Origin: Morella rubra
Lineage: Eukaryota; Streptophyta; Magnoliopsida; Fagales; Myricaceae
Direction: 5' to 3'
Assembly: GCA_003952965.2 (NCBI GenBank)
Contig: CM025849.1
Location: 11,882,972-11,946,971, forward strand
Length of the DNA: 64,000 nt
Shown here: positions 1 through 9,999 of the stretch, in pieces
How the letters are laid out: each line of letters starts with the position of its first letter
Position numbering within the stretch: the stretch's first letter is position 1
The notes under the pieces: model-generated
What the model saw: the letters and a program-made list of their open reading frames with translations, nothing else
Told to the model about the DNA's origin: nothing
Databases searched by the model: none
Position numbers and translations under genes: made by a program

Positions 1-228
1 GGCCCCCAACTAAGGAGATTCTATTGGACATATTATTTCGATCAAATGGTATAAATTATGACAAGCAAGAAAGTACTAGCTAGTAAATCGGTTGCATTAC
101 TTTTAAAACAAGGAGATTTTATAGGTTACAATATTCTTTTGGAGGAGTTAATTGAATATTCACATAAACCAAGAGATTACATATTTAATTTGATTCATAG
201 TGAGGATTCTCTACAATTTCCTACTTGA
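1..228 (+). other. 56-codon ORF at the window edge, possible gene remnant
   Basis: An ATG at 58 opens a 56-residue reading frame ending in TGA at 226-228. The same frame is open from base 1 except for one TAA just before this ATG, so this may be the tail of a broken exon that continues outside the window. The predicted peptide is leucine-rich in its middle, ends in QFPT, and has no motif I recognise. It may also be chance coding potential. I give no function. Confidence 0.2.
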
Positions 229-240
229 ATTGTACTATGT

Positions 241-365
241 AATTTCGAGAGAGATAGACATAATAGGTGGACCCCTTAATCTTATTGTAGGGTCGATGCT
301 GCTTGAAACGTTTTTACATGAACAACATTAAATTGTAGTCTATTGTGTCTATCTCTCTTCAAATT
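241..365. repeat. Imperfect inverted repeat able to form a long hairpin
   Basis: Arms at 241-266 and 340-365 are reverse complements over 26 nt with three mismatches that I count; the loop is about 73 nt. The left arm contains GAGAGAGATAGACATAATAG and the right arm its near complement. The loop holds a small GACCC/GGGTC stem. This shape fits either a microRNA-type precursor or a small foldback repeat. The arm is not a known conserved microRNA that I can name. The structure is clear; the function is not. Confidence 0.5.
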
Positions 366-3189
366 CCTACTTTGGAGGCCTTCTGCCTATAATCTAAGTC
401 GGTTATGCTCTTAACCTCAATGTCTGTTGTTCATTCGTATATATTAACATAACTTTTGCATATCTTAATGACGATTAATTGGATGATAAATGCACGCTGA
501 TCATCACGAAGCCTCGTATATATGTAAGTTTTATAATATCGTAGTTTGTCTATATTTTTTTGTCCTCAGCCCCTCAATCAATCAACCGACAATGATAAAG
601 TTCTAATTTCTTTGTCTATCTAGTGATCAGGAGAGTGACATAAAGTACACATGTTAGTTCAAATCGTAATCCAATTCCCTCACGAAGACAGCTAATTTCC
701 ATTAATGTGTGTCGACTGACTTAATTTCTCCAAAGAACAATATTGAGACCTACCAAATTAGTTTTACTTAATGCTTAAAGTTATAAGATCACACTGATCT
801 TCAAAAAGGTTAATTAGTTGGCCTAATATAGTATCCAATGTGTGAGACGGTCCGACCCAATAGCTAGAGATATTGGTCTGCATCATTATCTGACACAAAT
901 GGTGGAAAAAAAGTATACATTAATTCATTTCTGTTTCCATCATGAATTACGGGCATTTTAGCTTATTTATTCAATAAAACCCTACTTCCGCCGCTGAGAG
1001 TGCACTGGCAAAGAAAATGGCGCGAAAGAAAGGAAGTAAATTATTTATATATATTATATATATACAGGGAAAGCAGGAGGCAGGAGAGTTGAAATTGGGG
1101 GAGATGATTGTTAGAGATGGGACATGATGATCGGGGATGGGAAGCAAAATCATGAAGCATGAGCATGAGACGCAATTATGTGCCATGAGAGTGTGTGTCG
1201 CCACTTTTTATCTTTTATAAGCAATCTCTTAGTACCCCACATTATCACAACATGTTGATGCTTTTGATCGCAAGATTACATTAATAAACTAACTTACCAC
1301 TGCTTAATTATATTGATATATATAGTTGTATAGGGAATTAACTAAACGGAAGAGAAGTTTTTGTACTTAGTGGCGCAAAAGCTCTTCTTTATCCCTTCTG
1401 TTTTTTAAGCTATTTTATAATTTTAGATAAACAAATTTTGCTGCTTCTTATTACAAGATCCCGGCACTTGGCATTCTCGGCTATAGCTTTTGTCGCATTG
1501 CATTCACAAACTTTTGATTTTTTATATCTTGGATCCTCCGTTAGAAATTATCTGTTAATTTGGATGAAAATTGATTTTTAACACATTTTACACCCACATA
1601 ATTATTGGCATGAATTTTATATGGGTTAAATTTGTCAATAGAGGAAAAAGAAAAAAAAATTGATCTAATTTAACAGAACATTTTGATGGAAAGTGCAAAA
1701 TATCTAAACTAGTAATTGGTCAATCGATGTAACTTGACAAATGATAATTTGAGATGCAAAGTGTTAGGATACTTATAATTAAAGGGTGCGGTATGTGTTT
1801 ATAAATAACTTTGTATTCATAGTTAATTAAAAAAATTTTCCTCAAGTTTTAGAAATTACTCTAAATATTTGACGTAATTTTGAGTGCACCATAATTCAAA
1901 GACCTGGTTTTTATCTAGCCCTAGAAAAATAATACAACAAAAGAAAAAGCCCCTAAGTCGCTGGAAATAAGAAATTGAAAACAGAAGCTTCCGGCCGGTG
2001 TAATATATACAGCTTCCATCATTTTGTTTTGTCTTTTGAGGTAACAGTACTAATGTGGTCCTCAAATTAATTGCCACTCTTATAAGGTACAAACATGCGG
2101 TGAAATCCATGCAATCCACTCGGGCCCCCCCAGTTACTTTCCAGTCAAGAAAAGAGAGTTATCCGTCGCGTCGTTTTATCATCTCAAGAGATTCTATAAC
2201 TACAAACACTGGCGAAAAGAGTGGCCGGCCGGCCGGCCGAGAAGCTAGCTAGCTATAAACCTCCTTTCCATGACTAGATTTTCCTGCGATTTAAGTAGTC
2301 GTTATCTTACTTTTTGTATTTCCATCATTGTTGTGTTGAATAAATGACCTAGAACACTATAAGAACGTACATACAGAATTACAACTCCCTAGCTCGGTTC
2401 CTCTGATCAAGTTCAACGCACGGGAATCCTAAGCGGACCAGCTAGCTTCTCCATGATTCGATAACACGAGAATATGGCCTGCAGATCTAGGGGCCCCAAA
2501 TGAAAACAACTGATAGAGAATGCAGTCAAGGCTGCAGTCTTTTAATGCAAAACGCATGGCGAATACAACAACCGGCAATGCCTAGACTTATAATTGTATC
2601 GTGTACGGTCCAGGCAAGTGGTGGGGTTGTCATTAGGTCTGTCCTCATGAAAATTTATTTGGTCACGATCTGATGTCTGAAGCAAATTTTAACGAGAGTT
2701 TTTCTTGAGGAATAGACAAATGGCGAGGGAATATGGAAACTATATATTTAATTATCAACAGTACTTGAGCGACCCATTAATCCTGTAGAGAAAGAGAGCA
2801 AAAGAGTGTAGAAGCTATGGAGGGACTTTTCGGGTACAAGTGGCACCACACATTGTCTTCTTGCGGCCCAAAGGTTAAGGACGGCAAAAGCAAGTCCCAC
2901 TGAAAAAAGCTTTCTGGAAAAGCTACATACAAGTTTTCCTCCTTTTTTCACAGCCACGAGCATATACAGAAATTTATCGTTTTGAACACAAAACAAACTA
3001 GATCCTGAGAGATTCTTTTACCATCTCTGCCAAATTAGAACATAGGGGGCCGACTGAAATAACATGCACGTTAACATCAGATGGTTTTCCTGTAGTAAAG
3101 CACGTGCATAGATGCATCAAAGTTCGTAGAAATCAGAGAAAGCGATTGCTTAAACGAGATAATATGGTTAGTTAATGGCTGACTCGTAG

Positions 3190-3190
<1 letters not shown>
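366..3190. other. Intergenic DNA upstream of the SMR gene
   Basis: No gene is recognisable on either strand. The DNA is AT-rich with short poly-A and poly-T runs. The only compositional outlier is a GGCCGGCCGGCCGGCC run near 2223-2238. The distal promoter of the downstream SMR gene probably lies in the last 1-2 kb, but I cannot point to specific elements apart from the GA repeat and TATA box listed separately. Confidence 0.5.

Positions 3191-3240
<50 letters not shown>
3191..3240. repeat. (GA)n microsatellite in the SMR promoter
   Basis: A nearly pure GA dinucleotide run of about 24 units ends a few bases before the TATA box. GA/CT tracts just upstream of the core promoter are common in plants and can bind BBR/BPC-type GAGA-binding proteins. 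That role here is inference. Confidence 0.9.
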
Positions 3241-3243
<3 letters not shown>

Positions 3244-3257
3244 TGTTTATATATACA
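3244..3257 (+). promoter_or_regulatory. TATA box of the SMR gene
   Basis: The sequence GTTTATATATACAG fits a TATA box. It lies about 340 nt before the chosen start codon, leaving room for a 5' UTR of roughly 300 nt. Confidence 0.6.
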
Positions 3258-3378
3258 GATGCATTGGATCCTTCGCCGAAGTGGGTTTAAAGGCTCCCAC
3301 CTTCTCTCTCTGTCTCAAGAAGGCCTTGAGGGCTAAAATCCAAAGAAGTTGAAGAAATCACTTAAAAAACAAAAAAGA

Positions 3379-3472
3379 ATGGTGATTTTATGATTATCCT
3401 CTCAGGCATTTCATTTCTATATCCGGCATCTTTTTCGTTTTCTTACCTAGGCTTGTCATGAGTCCCCTCTAG
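3379..3472 (+). promoter_or_regulatory. Chain of three short upstream ORFs in the SMR leader
   Basis: Three ATG-started ORFs lie between the TATA box and the SMR start: 3379-3393 (4 codons), 3390-3461 (23 codons) and 3458-3472 (4 codons). Each stop overlaps the next start as ATGA. This could limit or gate translation by reinitiation. The reading depends on the region being leader and not intron, which the sequence alone cannot show. Confidence 0.45.
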
Positions 3473-3592
3473 CTTTAGATTTCTTATTCTTCATCTTCTT
3501 GTCCGTTTGTTGTGGTCCTTCTTTATTCCAATTCCCATCATCTTGTATTAGTTTGCCGTTCATGTGCTCTGAGTTGCAAGTCACTTCCGTTA

Positions 3593-4129
3593 ATGGGTAC
3601 TGTTTCAGATTCTCAGATGTTTCTGATCTCTGAGAAAGATCCGAATGCTATGGAATTCAATTTCCGAGTAAGACCCGCGTTGGAATTTCGCGATGAGAGC
3701 CTTACAGTACCTCCAGAAACGTATTCGCTTCAAGAAATACAAGGACTGAAGAAAGAAGAAGAAGAAGATCAAGAACGAGAACGAGAACGAGAACGAGCAC
3801 AAGACGAAGAAAAAGAAGACAAATGCAACACTTCAGGATCGTCTTTGCGGCTCAAAATTCTTTCTCCAGGAGAATTCAGGGACGTGGAAGATGATAATGA
3901 TGGGTTCAAGACTCCAACTGCCTTGGACCACAAAATCTCAGCGATTCTGGAATGCCCACCTGCACCAAGGAAACCCAGACCAACTCCGTTGACAAAACGA
4001 AAAGCCGTTCGACGAAGAATTCTGCTTGATCTCTCAAATGAGATCGAATCATTGTTTCCTCCAGTTGTTGGCGTATATCTTAGTGGTAAGACTAAGAAAA
4101 TTAGACAAGGATCAGATGAAACCAAATAA
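3593..4129 (+). CDS. SIAMESE-related cyclin-dependent kinase inhibitor (SMR3-like)
   Basis: This single-exon gene encodes 178 residues. SMR proteins bind CDK-cyclin complexes in the nucleus, block mitosis and promote endoreduplication, often under stress or DNA damage. The family core is clear: DGFKTPTALDHKI at residues 103-115, then a CPPAPRKPRP stretch at 121-130 and a C-terminal LDLSNEIESLFPP segment at 145-157. Before the core is a charged Glu/Arg low-complexity region (55-77) encoded by GAA/GAG-rich DNA. I chose ATG 3593 (MGTVSDS) because the 27 codons upstream are open only from a GTG and look unlike the family; the next ATG at residue 9 is less likely. Upstream lie a GA microsatellite, a TATA box and three short uORFs. 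Length is somewhat longer than many SMRs because of the acidic tract. SMR3 is the closest type by overall layout; the exact paralogue is uncertain. Confidence 0.88.
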   Translation: MGTVSDSQMFLISEKDPNAMEFNFRVRPALEFRDESLTVPPETYSLQEIQGLKKEEEEDQERERERERAQDEEKEDKCNTSGSSLRLKILSPGEFRDVEDDNDGFKTPTALDHKISAILECPPAPRKPRPTPLTKRKAVRRRILLDLSNEIESLFPPVVGVYLSGKTKKIRQGSDETK

Positions 4130-5165
4130 TGTTTTTCTGTATGTCATGTGAAGCTTATGTTATTCTTCCTCCCTTCTATCTTTTGTTTTTCTTTTTTGTT
4201 TCTTTTTAAGTGGAACTGCCCACACAGATCTCATGTCATCTTCGAAAATGGCGTTGTCGTCAATGTTATTTCCTCTTCACTGCCATATATAAGATGTAGG
4301 ATCTGTTCTTGTTTCTTTTATTTTTTTGATCCGGCAAAGAATTTTCAGGTATCGATCTCGCACTTGACCCAGATCTGAATCTACACAAATGTACGAACAG
4401 AAGATCAAAACCAGACTAGAGTCGCCAAAGAATTATACATAGAATACCCATGCAACATGATATTTCTGTATCCTAGGTGATATATTGTTATTGAAAATAG
4501 GACTTGTTAAGTTCTCAAGCTTGAAGGTGAAGTTTCCCGATCTCTCTCTCTCTCTGGATGGCATTGACTTTCTTTATTTGAGAAGAAAAAATGGGGCTGC
4601 ATTGACTTGCCAAAGAGAAGCAAACATCCTCCGCTGTATTCTACCAGCAGAATTTGAGCAGACCCATGTGGGATATTCCTTCACATGACAGAAATCATCA
4701 CTGGGTACTCAAAAGGTTTCTCTAACTTCAAGGCTGTTCTTGCCGGCCCCCACCTCCTCCCTACAGTATTCAAGGAATCTCTTTAATTTGTTGCGGATCT
4801 ACTTATCGGAAAATTGTTTACCCTTTTGTGCCACGAGGTGACAGGTAATATTGGGAACAGCAAGAGAAAATGCCTAGCTAGTACCTATTATGTATTAATG
4901 TTTCCACCAAAGACTCGTTAGAAAGCCTAGGTAGCCTGCTGGATACATACTCGTTTTGTGCTGCTGGATACAGTGATGGAACAGGAAACACAACGCCCCC
5001 ATGTATGGTCAAATATAAAGAGTCAGGCAAAGACCGGATTTTCTCTGTGGATTTTCTGTCGGTTCTGAGAAGGGACAGACATACACCATACGATTATGAT
5101 TGTGTGCTGACATCAGTTGCAAAACGTTTGTAGAAAACTTATAGTGCGAATATTTAGAGAGGTCG
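4130..5165. other. 3' flank of SMR and intergenic DNA
   Basis: This includes the SMR 3' UTR, probably the first few hundred bases (pyrimidine-rich, then AT-rich). No coding region, repeat or RNA gene is supported beyond that. Confidence 0.5.
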
Positions 5166-5325
5166 GAGTTTTATTGATGTTTTGTAAAATGTTAATGAAT
5201 TTTTTAAAGATATTTGTAAATTGATTTTTATTGATGTTTATAAAATGTTAGTGAAATTTTTTGATGATATTTGATTGTAAATTGATTTTTATTGATATTT
5301 GTAAAAAAGTTTAGAGATTATTTCA
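5166..5325. repeat. Imperfect tandem repeat, unit about 55-60 bp
   Basis: The motif TTTTTATTGATGTTTATAAA recurs with small changes near 5169, 5225 and 5285, each followed by AATG..TGAATTTTTT-like sequence. This makes about 2.7 units of an AT-rich tandem repeat. Confidence 0.6.
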
Positions 5326-5457
5326 TAGAATTTTTTTAATAAAAAAAGTATTTAAAGTTTGGTGAAAGAGAAATGAGAGAGAAGATTTAATAGAATATAT
5401 CTTTAAAAAAGTTATTGAAGTTTGTGTGAAAAAATGTTAGGTTTGTGTTATATTTAA

Positions 5458-5880
5458 AGGGTAAAAAACAATTTCTTCTCTCAAATTACCATCTCATTCT
5501 CAAATAATTCACAAACTTTAACTCATTACAACTCACCTCCAAACTATTTTTCTCGTTGCAATTTCATTCTCCAACCTATTGGAGTCGTTATGTCGAATCA
5601 TTTTTGTCTCACATGATCTTCTCCTTATGTGAAAAAATAAATTTTCCCTCGTTTGAGCCTTCCCTAGCCTTCTACGATGCTTCTAACAATTCGTAAACCT
5701 AATAAATAATATGTGATTAGTTGATTTTTCTTTATTTAACAAAAAAAAATGACTCTCTTAGAATCAATGTGGTTATATTTATCTTTTAAGGTAAGTAGAA
5801 GGTCATATGCCGTTCAAGTGGGATAGAAACCGTTCAACAAAATAGCCCTAGTGGGTTGAGGCATGGAATCACAAAATGCA
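5458..5880. mobile_element. Truncated copy of a palindromic foldback MITE
   Basis: The left arm (from about 5461) matches the arm of the full element at 13074-13612: both run AATTTCT.CTCAAA.TACCA, then CAAACTTTAA.TC.TTACA, then CTCGTTGC/CTCATTGC and GGAGTCG/GGAGCCG blocks. Its inner right arm (TAGAAACCGTTCA.., about 5823) also matches, but the right terminus is missing, apparently lost at the junction with the next element near 5881. Confidence 0.6.
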
Positions 5881-6045
5881 GACCGACAACTAAGCCGAAG
5901 CCTCCCAAGACTGATAGGACCGATCTTGATTCGATTTTGGTTGGTTTGGTCGGTTTTTGACAAATGATTAAAACCAAAAATTGCAATAACCATTGATTTT
6001 AAAAAAAAAATCGAAATCAACTACAAAAAATCCAACAACAAACTA

Positions 6046-6272
6046 GGGTGATGTTCGTTTTCATGTTTTTTTTAGGATTCTGATGAAATTGTGAATATTT
6101 AGGTGGTGTTAAAGTTGTATAAGAATGCGTGCAGAAGTTGTTAAAAGAGATTAGTGTGTGTAAAAAAGATAATAAAGTGTTGTATTGGAATGCGTGTGTG
6201 TTATGATGTTTGGATGGTAAAAATAAAAGTAGGATGCAAATCCTACAAAAAAGATGAAAACGAACATGATCC
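6046..6272. mobile_element. 227-bp MITE with long terminal inverted repeats
   Basis: The left end GGGTGATGTTCGTTTTCAT and right end ATGAAAACGAACATGATCC are near-perfect inverted repeats, followed inward by A/T runs and a TAGGATT/AATCCTA pair. The interior is GTGTG-rich and non-coding. I see no sure target duplication, so superfamily is undecided. Confidence 0.75.
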
Positions 6273-6347
6273 TAAGGTCCCCAATGAAAAATCATGATCC
6301 AACAACTACCACCACTGACAACCTAAATCTCCCAAACCGCAATCAAA

Positions 6348-6970
6348 TAAGGGTGAGTACCGGAACGGAGGGAATTGGAATGGCCAATTTTGGTTTCGTT
6401 CCGGTATTTCCGGAATGTAATTTTTTTTGTTCCAATTCCATTCCATTTACCGAAATTTCCAGAATCATAACTGAAAATTCTGATTCAGCATGTGAGTTTT
6501 TTTCGACATTTTTTTGGGCCCTAACAAGCTAAAAATATTTTTTGGACCGAATTTTTAGAAGGTTTTTCTATTATTCATCATAAATTAACAATAAATGTAA
6601 ACATTCAACCAAAATCTAGATTCTAAAATAAATATTCAAACAAATTCCATATGTTATACTTTATTTTAAGTCCTATTTTTTTTATAAAAAAAAAAAATCT
6701 AAATCTAAAATTTCGGTATTTTTTTAGTTATTCATCATAAATTAATAATAAATGTAAAATTTTCATCCAAAATCTAGATTCTAAAATAAACATTTAATCA
6801 AATTACATGTGTTATACTTTATTTTGAGCACTATTTTTATTTTATTTTTTTAGAAAAATCAGAACCGAAAATTCCATTAATTCCGCTAGAACTTTTGGTT
6901 CCTGTTCCGATATATGTTGGAATCGGAACGGAATTTCTGGAATCCTTATCGAAATTTCCACTCACCCTTA
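6348..6970. mobile_element. hAT-like non-autonomous element, 623 bp
   Basis: Ends TAAGGGTGAGT and ACTCACCCTTA are exact inverted repeats. The flanks CAATCAAA (6340-6347) and CAACCAAT (6971-6978) agree at 6 of 8 positions, fitting an aged 8-bp hAT target duplication. Inner arms share GGAACGGA.. and TTTCC..GAA motifs. No transposase is encoded. Confidence 0.65.
6571..6840. repeat. Direct repeat, period about 157 bp, inside the hAT-like element
   Basis: The blocks TTATTCATCATAAATTAA, CCAAAATCTAGATTCTAAAA and TGTTATACTTTATTTT appear in the same order in two units starting at 6571 and 6728. This is an internal tandem duplication within the MITE. Confidence 0.75.
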
Positions 6971-7527
6971 CAACCAATAACAACTGCCTAAATAGCAACC
7001 AACAACAACCACCCAAATCGCAATAATCAACTCTAAGAAACCCAGGTCCCAAATATTAGCAGACCAAGAGAGAGAGGGAGAGGGAGACACCAAACCAGGA
7101 AGAGATATATGAGAGAGAGAGATTAGGAATGACAACACGAAGACAGAGACGGAGATGGCAGACGGAGGAAGCAAGCATCATGCAATCGTGGGGAGAGGCG
7201 AGAGAGAGAAGAGAGTCTATGTTGTGTGAAATGAGGCTCGGGGGGAGAGGGGCTTAGGGCAAATTATTTTGGATAGTGAGACGAAACGACGTCATCTCAC
7301 TCTCCAAAAATAAAAAAATAAAAAATATCAAATTACTCTTATACTCTCAGTTCGGTTTGGTTTCGGTGGACCGAACCCCTGAAACCAAGGATCGAACACA
7401 AGGCCTCGATTTCTAGAGGGCTTAGGCCGATAGCCAAATTGGGCCTTCCCAAAATCTGCTGGGCCCAGTCATTTTCAGCCAGTTTTGGTCGGCCTAGTTA
7501 GTTTCGGCCCACTGATGGGCAGCCCTA

Positions 7528-9795
7528 CTTCATAGTAGTTTTAGTCTCTTAGGTAAGCTATTACACAGTGAGCTTGACCTTTAACTTTAAAGAAGTGAAA
7601 AAGTAGTAGTAGTAGTAGAGAAAATGTTTACAATAATAGAGAGAAGAAGAGAGACTATGATCAATGCCACATTGTATAGGAGGCATTGTCTCTTATAACC
7701 AAGATACAATTGAAGCATATTCTTTTTGAAAGATATATGCCTTATTATATTATTTTTGGCAAGATTCATCCCGTGTTGGATTCACATGCGTTGTCTTCTT
7801 TATTCACATGCATTTGCAGTTGTTCATGAGCAACTCAAAACTAATCGATGGAAGCAGCTTATTAAACTTCGAATTTTACATATCATTCGGGAGCTCTCTT
7901 CGATTACCAAACATTGTTCCTGGGAGTTTGCTTCTTTTTTTTTTTTTGAAGGTTTAGATTTATAGAGATTTCATGGTTTTCAATTTTGACCCACCAGTCT
8001 TTGACATGCCTGCCGAAAATGTCAACTCACTATTAACTATGGGTGGAGGTTTAAAGGCTCTACCAGTACTTCTTCATGATGTAGGCCCTTTTAGAGATAT
8101 TGCGTTGAGCCAGTTCAATAAGTTGATTTCTATAGTTCTCATTCCTTTCCTCCTCTCTCTCAAAAAAAAAAATAAAAAAATTAAATTATGCAAAACTATT
8201 TGGCAGTGTATCCTCTCGATACTTTCACTCCTAAAACTATCCAAAATCAATTTCTTCGAACAATTGTTTAGCGTAGCAAAATGTTAATTTTGAAAATATG
8301 TAGAAAACATTCCACAAGACGTAAAAATTTACACATTGAACAAGAATTTAAGAGAACGTTTAATTAGTCTAATTGGGGCATAAAATAAAAAATGGCGATG
8401 AAGCTTGTAGTAGGCCGGGCCTTGTGGAGGATGAGACGTCTATCTCCAAAACTATACTGGTGGAGCCTGGATTGTTTTTTTAATTACTGGGCTTTGTCAC
8501 TTGTTAATGGGCTCATGGCAATCTTACCTACGGCCCACTCTGAATCTGCGGCTACCAATGGGCTTTCCACTTGCTGGGTCTTAAATAAAACATTTATGGG
8601 CTTTCATTTTTGCTTCATGGGTCCTCAATAAAGCCATAGGCCCAGATAAGCTGGGCCTGTCAAGTAAAACACGACCCTATCTTGTAATTCCAACCAAAAC
8701 GGTGCACTCGATGGCCGAGGAGTTCTTGATGTGCAAGTCATTGCCATCCAACCAAGCAAAAATGTTCCCTCTTTGCCCACTTCATTGGATCCTCTCCCCT
8801 TCCAACCTCATCATGGGATGCCAGAAACTTTTCTTAGGAACCGTATTAACTGTTCCTTCTCCCCACATGCGTCCATTATAACTGTAATTTTGGATCGCCA
8901 AGTTCCTTTGGGATTTTCCAGATTTTGGGCCACCAGCACCACTAATTTTAGCCACATGGCACACAGGCTGGTGTTTAGGTCGCGTCTAAGTTCAGCCCCT
9001 CCATATGGGTCATCACCCCCAAAAAAAAAAAAAATTCTTTTATAGCAAATTTCCTATTTCATAAAGAATAAATAAAATAATAAAGAAGTATTGGAGAATA
9101 CACTTTAAAAGAACTTTTTTTTTTTTAAATTTTTGAGATAAATGATGATTTAATAGGATATTAGAGGGATGATCATGAGTTCAAACCTGGCCTCTATATT
9201 ACCTCCCATTTTAAAGGTCAAATTACTTTTCTAATGGATGGGTGCATGTGTTTTTTGGTCTCGAGGAGAAATATTGGAGAATATAAATTTAACAAAAAGA
9301 AATGAAGAAATAATCTAAAAGGAGAAAATTTGTTAGTAGCCGTGAAAGAAAAATTTCTCTTTTTAGTAATTAAGACTTGTGTTTTAGTGGTATATTTCTT
9401 TCAAGATTTTAAATTTTAAATTTTATAGGTGTTACCAATCTCATGGGCCACCTCTAAGACCTTGACATGATAATTGTCCGATTTATATACGTCGGAGGAC
9501 AGCACAGACCCGAAATTAATCTAAGTAATATAAAGAGAAAAGTAAAAAATATTTCTGAGGGTATGTCTGTCATTAAGTTGGGAAGACGGTCTCTGAACTT
9601 CTTCTCGGCTTTTGCCTTTGGCTACTTTTTATGAAACAAAATGATTCGGCTTTCGTTTTCTGGTCAACATAACCGAGGAATGGCATAGAAAGAGTGTGCG
9701 CACAAATGATAACGCCTCTTACTTATTTTTCTTAGCGCTTTTTCCATCTCATTCATTTGTAAGCTAACTTTTTGAACGACTCTACAGTTTGATGA
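7528..9795. other. Intergenic DNA with a possible gene scrap near 7780-8130
   Basis: Two adjoining open stretches at 7726-7965 and 7973-8287 (+) contain a passage starting FDPPVFDMPAENVNSLL that reads like real protein (about 45 residues), with frame breaks on the 5' side. I do not recognise the family. It may be a decayed exon. The rest is non-coding, with poly-A/T tracts at 8161 and 9021 and no RNA gene. Confidence 0.3.
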
Positions 9796-9800
9796 ACACC

Positions 9801-9810
9801 CATATATAAG
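9801..9810 (+). promoter_or_regulatory. TATA box of the At3g17950-like gene
   Basis: CATATATAAG lies about 190 nt before the start codon, consistent with a short 5' UTR. Confidence 0.5.
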
Positions 9811-9999
9811 TTTTAGCTTTCATCTTCTCAATAATCTTCCACACTGCAGGGCAGGCGCAGTCCTCTTCTAGCTAGAGCCCTACGCACCAAGGAAATGACA
9901 GTTCATTCATTCAATTTCTGCCACCTGAGGTGACTTCATTAGACTGTCTCTACCATAATCAGTTACCACGTACAAGTACCACATTAGTACTTGACAGAC

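Larger units (their letters stand above)
5881..7527. mobile_element. Composite repeat of unclear class with two nested MITEs
   Basis: Both outer parts carry runs of CGGTTT/ACCGAA motifs (about 5925-5960 and 7345-7390). The middle has a purine-rich GAGAG block (7065-7240) and an AAACGACGTC motif. A similar layout (CGGT/ACCGAA, a CCATTGATTTT motif, purine-rich block, AACGG..GT) occurs at 53577-54605, so the two are probably one repeat family. The right end GATGGGCAGCCCT resembles a hAT-type terminus, but I could not match it with a left end. MITEs at 6046-6272 and 6348-6970 are inserted inside. Confidence 0.35.

Noticed and set aside
241..365. Hairpin as a known conserved microRNA such as miR156
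   Set aside because: The arm does not contain the mature sequence of any conserved family that I recognise; only a generic candidate remains.
3605..4125. Minus-strand ORFs opposite the SMR gene
   Set aside because: They are antisense shadows of the SMR codons; the Arg/Ser-rich runs come from GAA/GAG codons read backwards.
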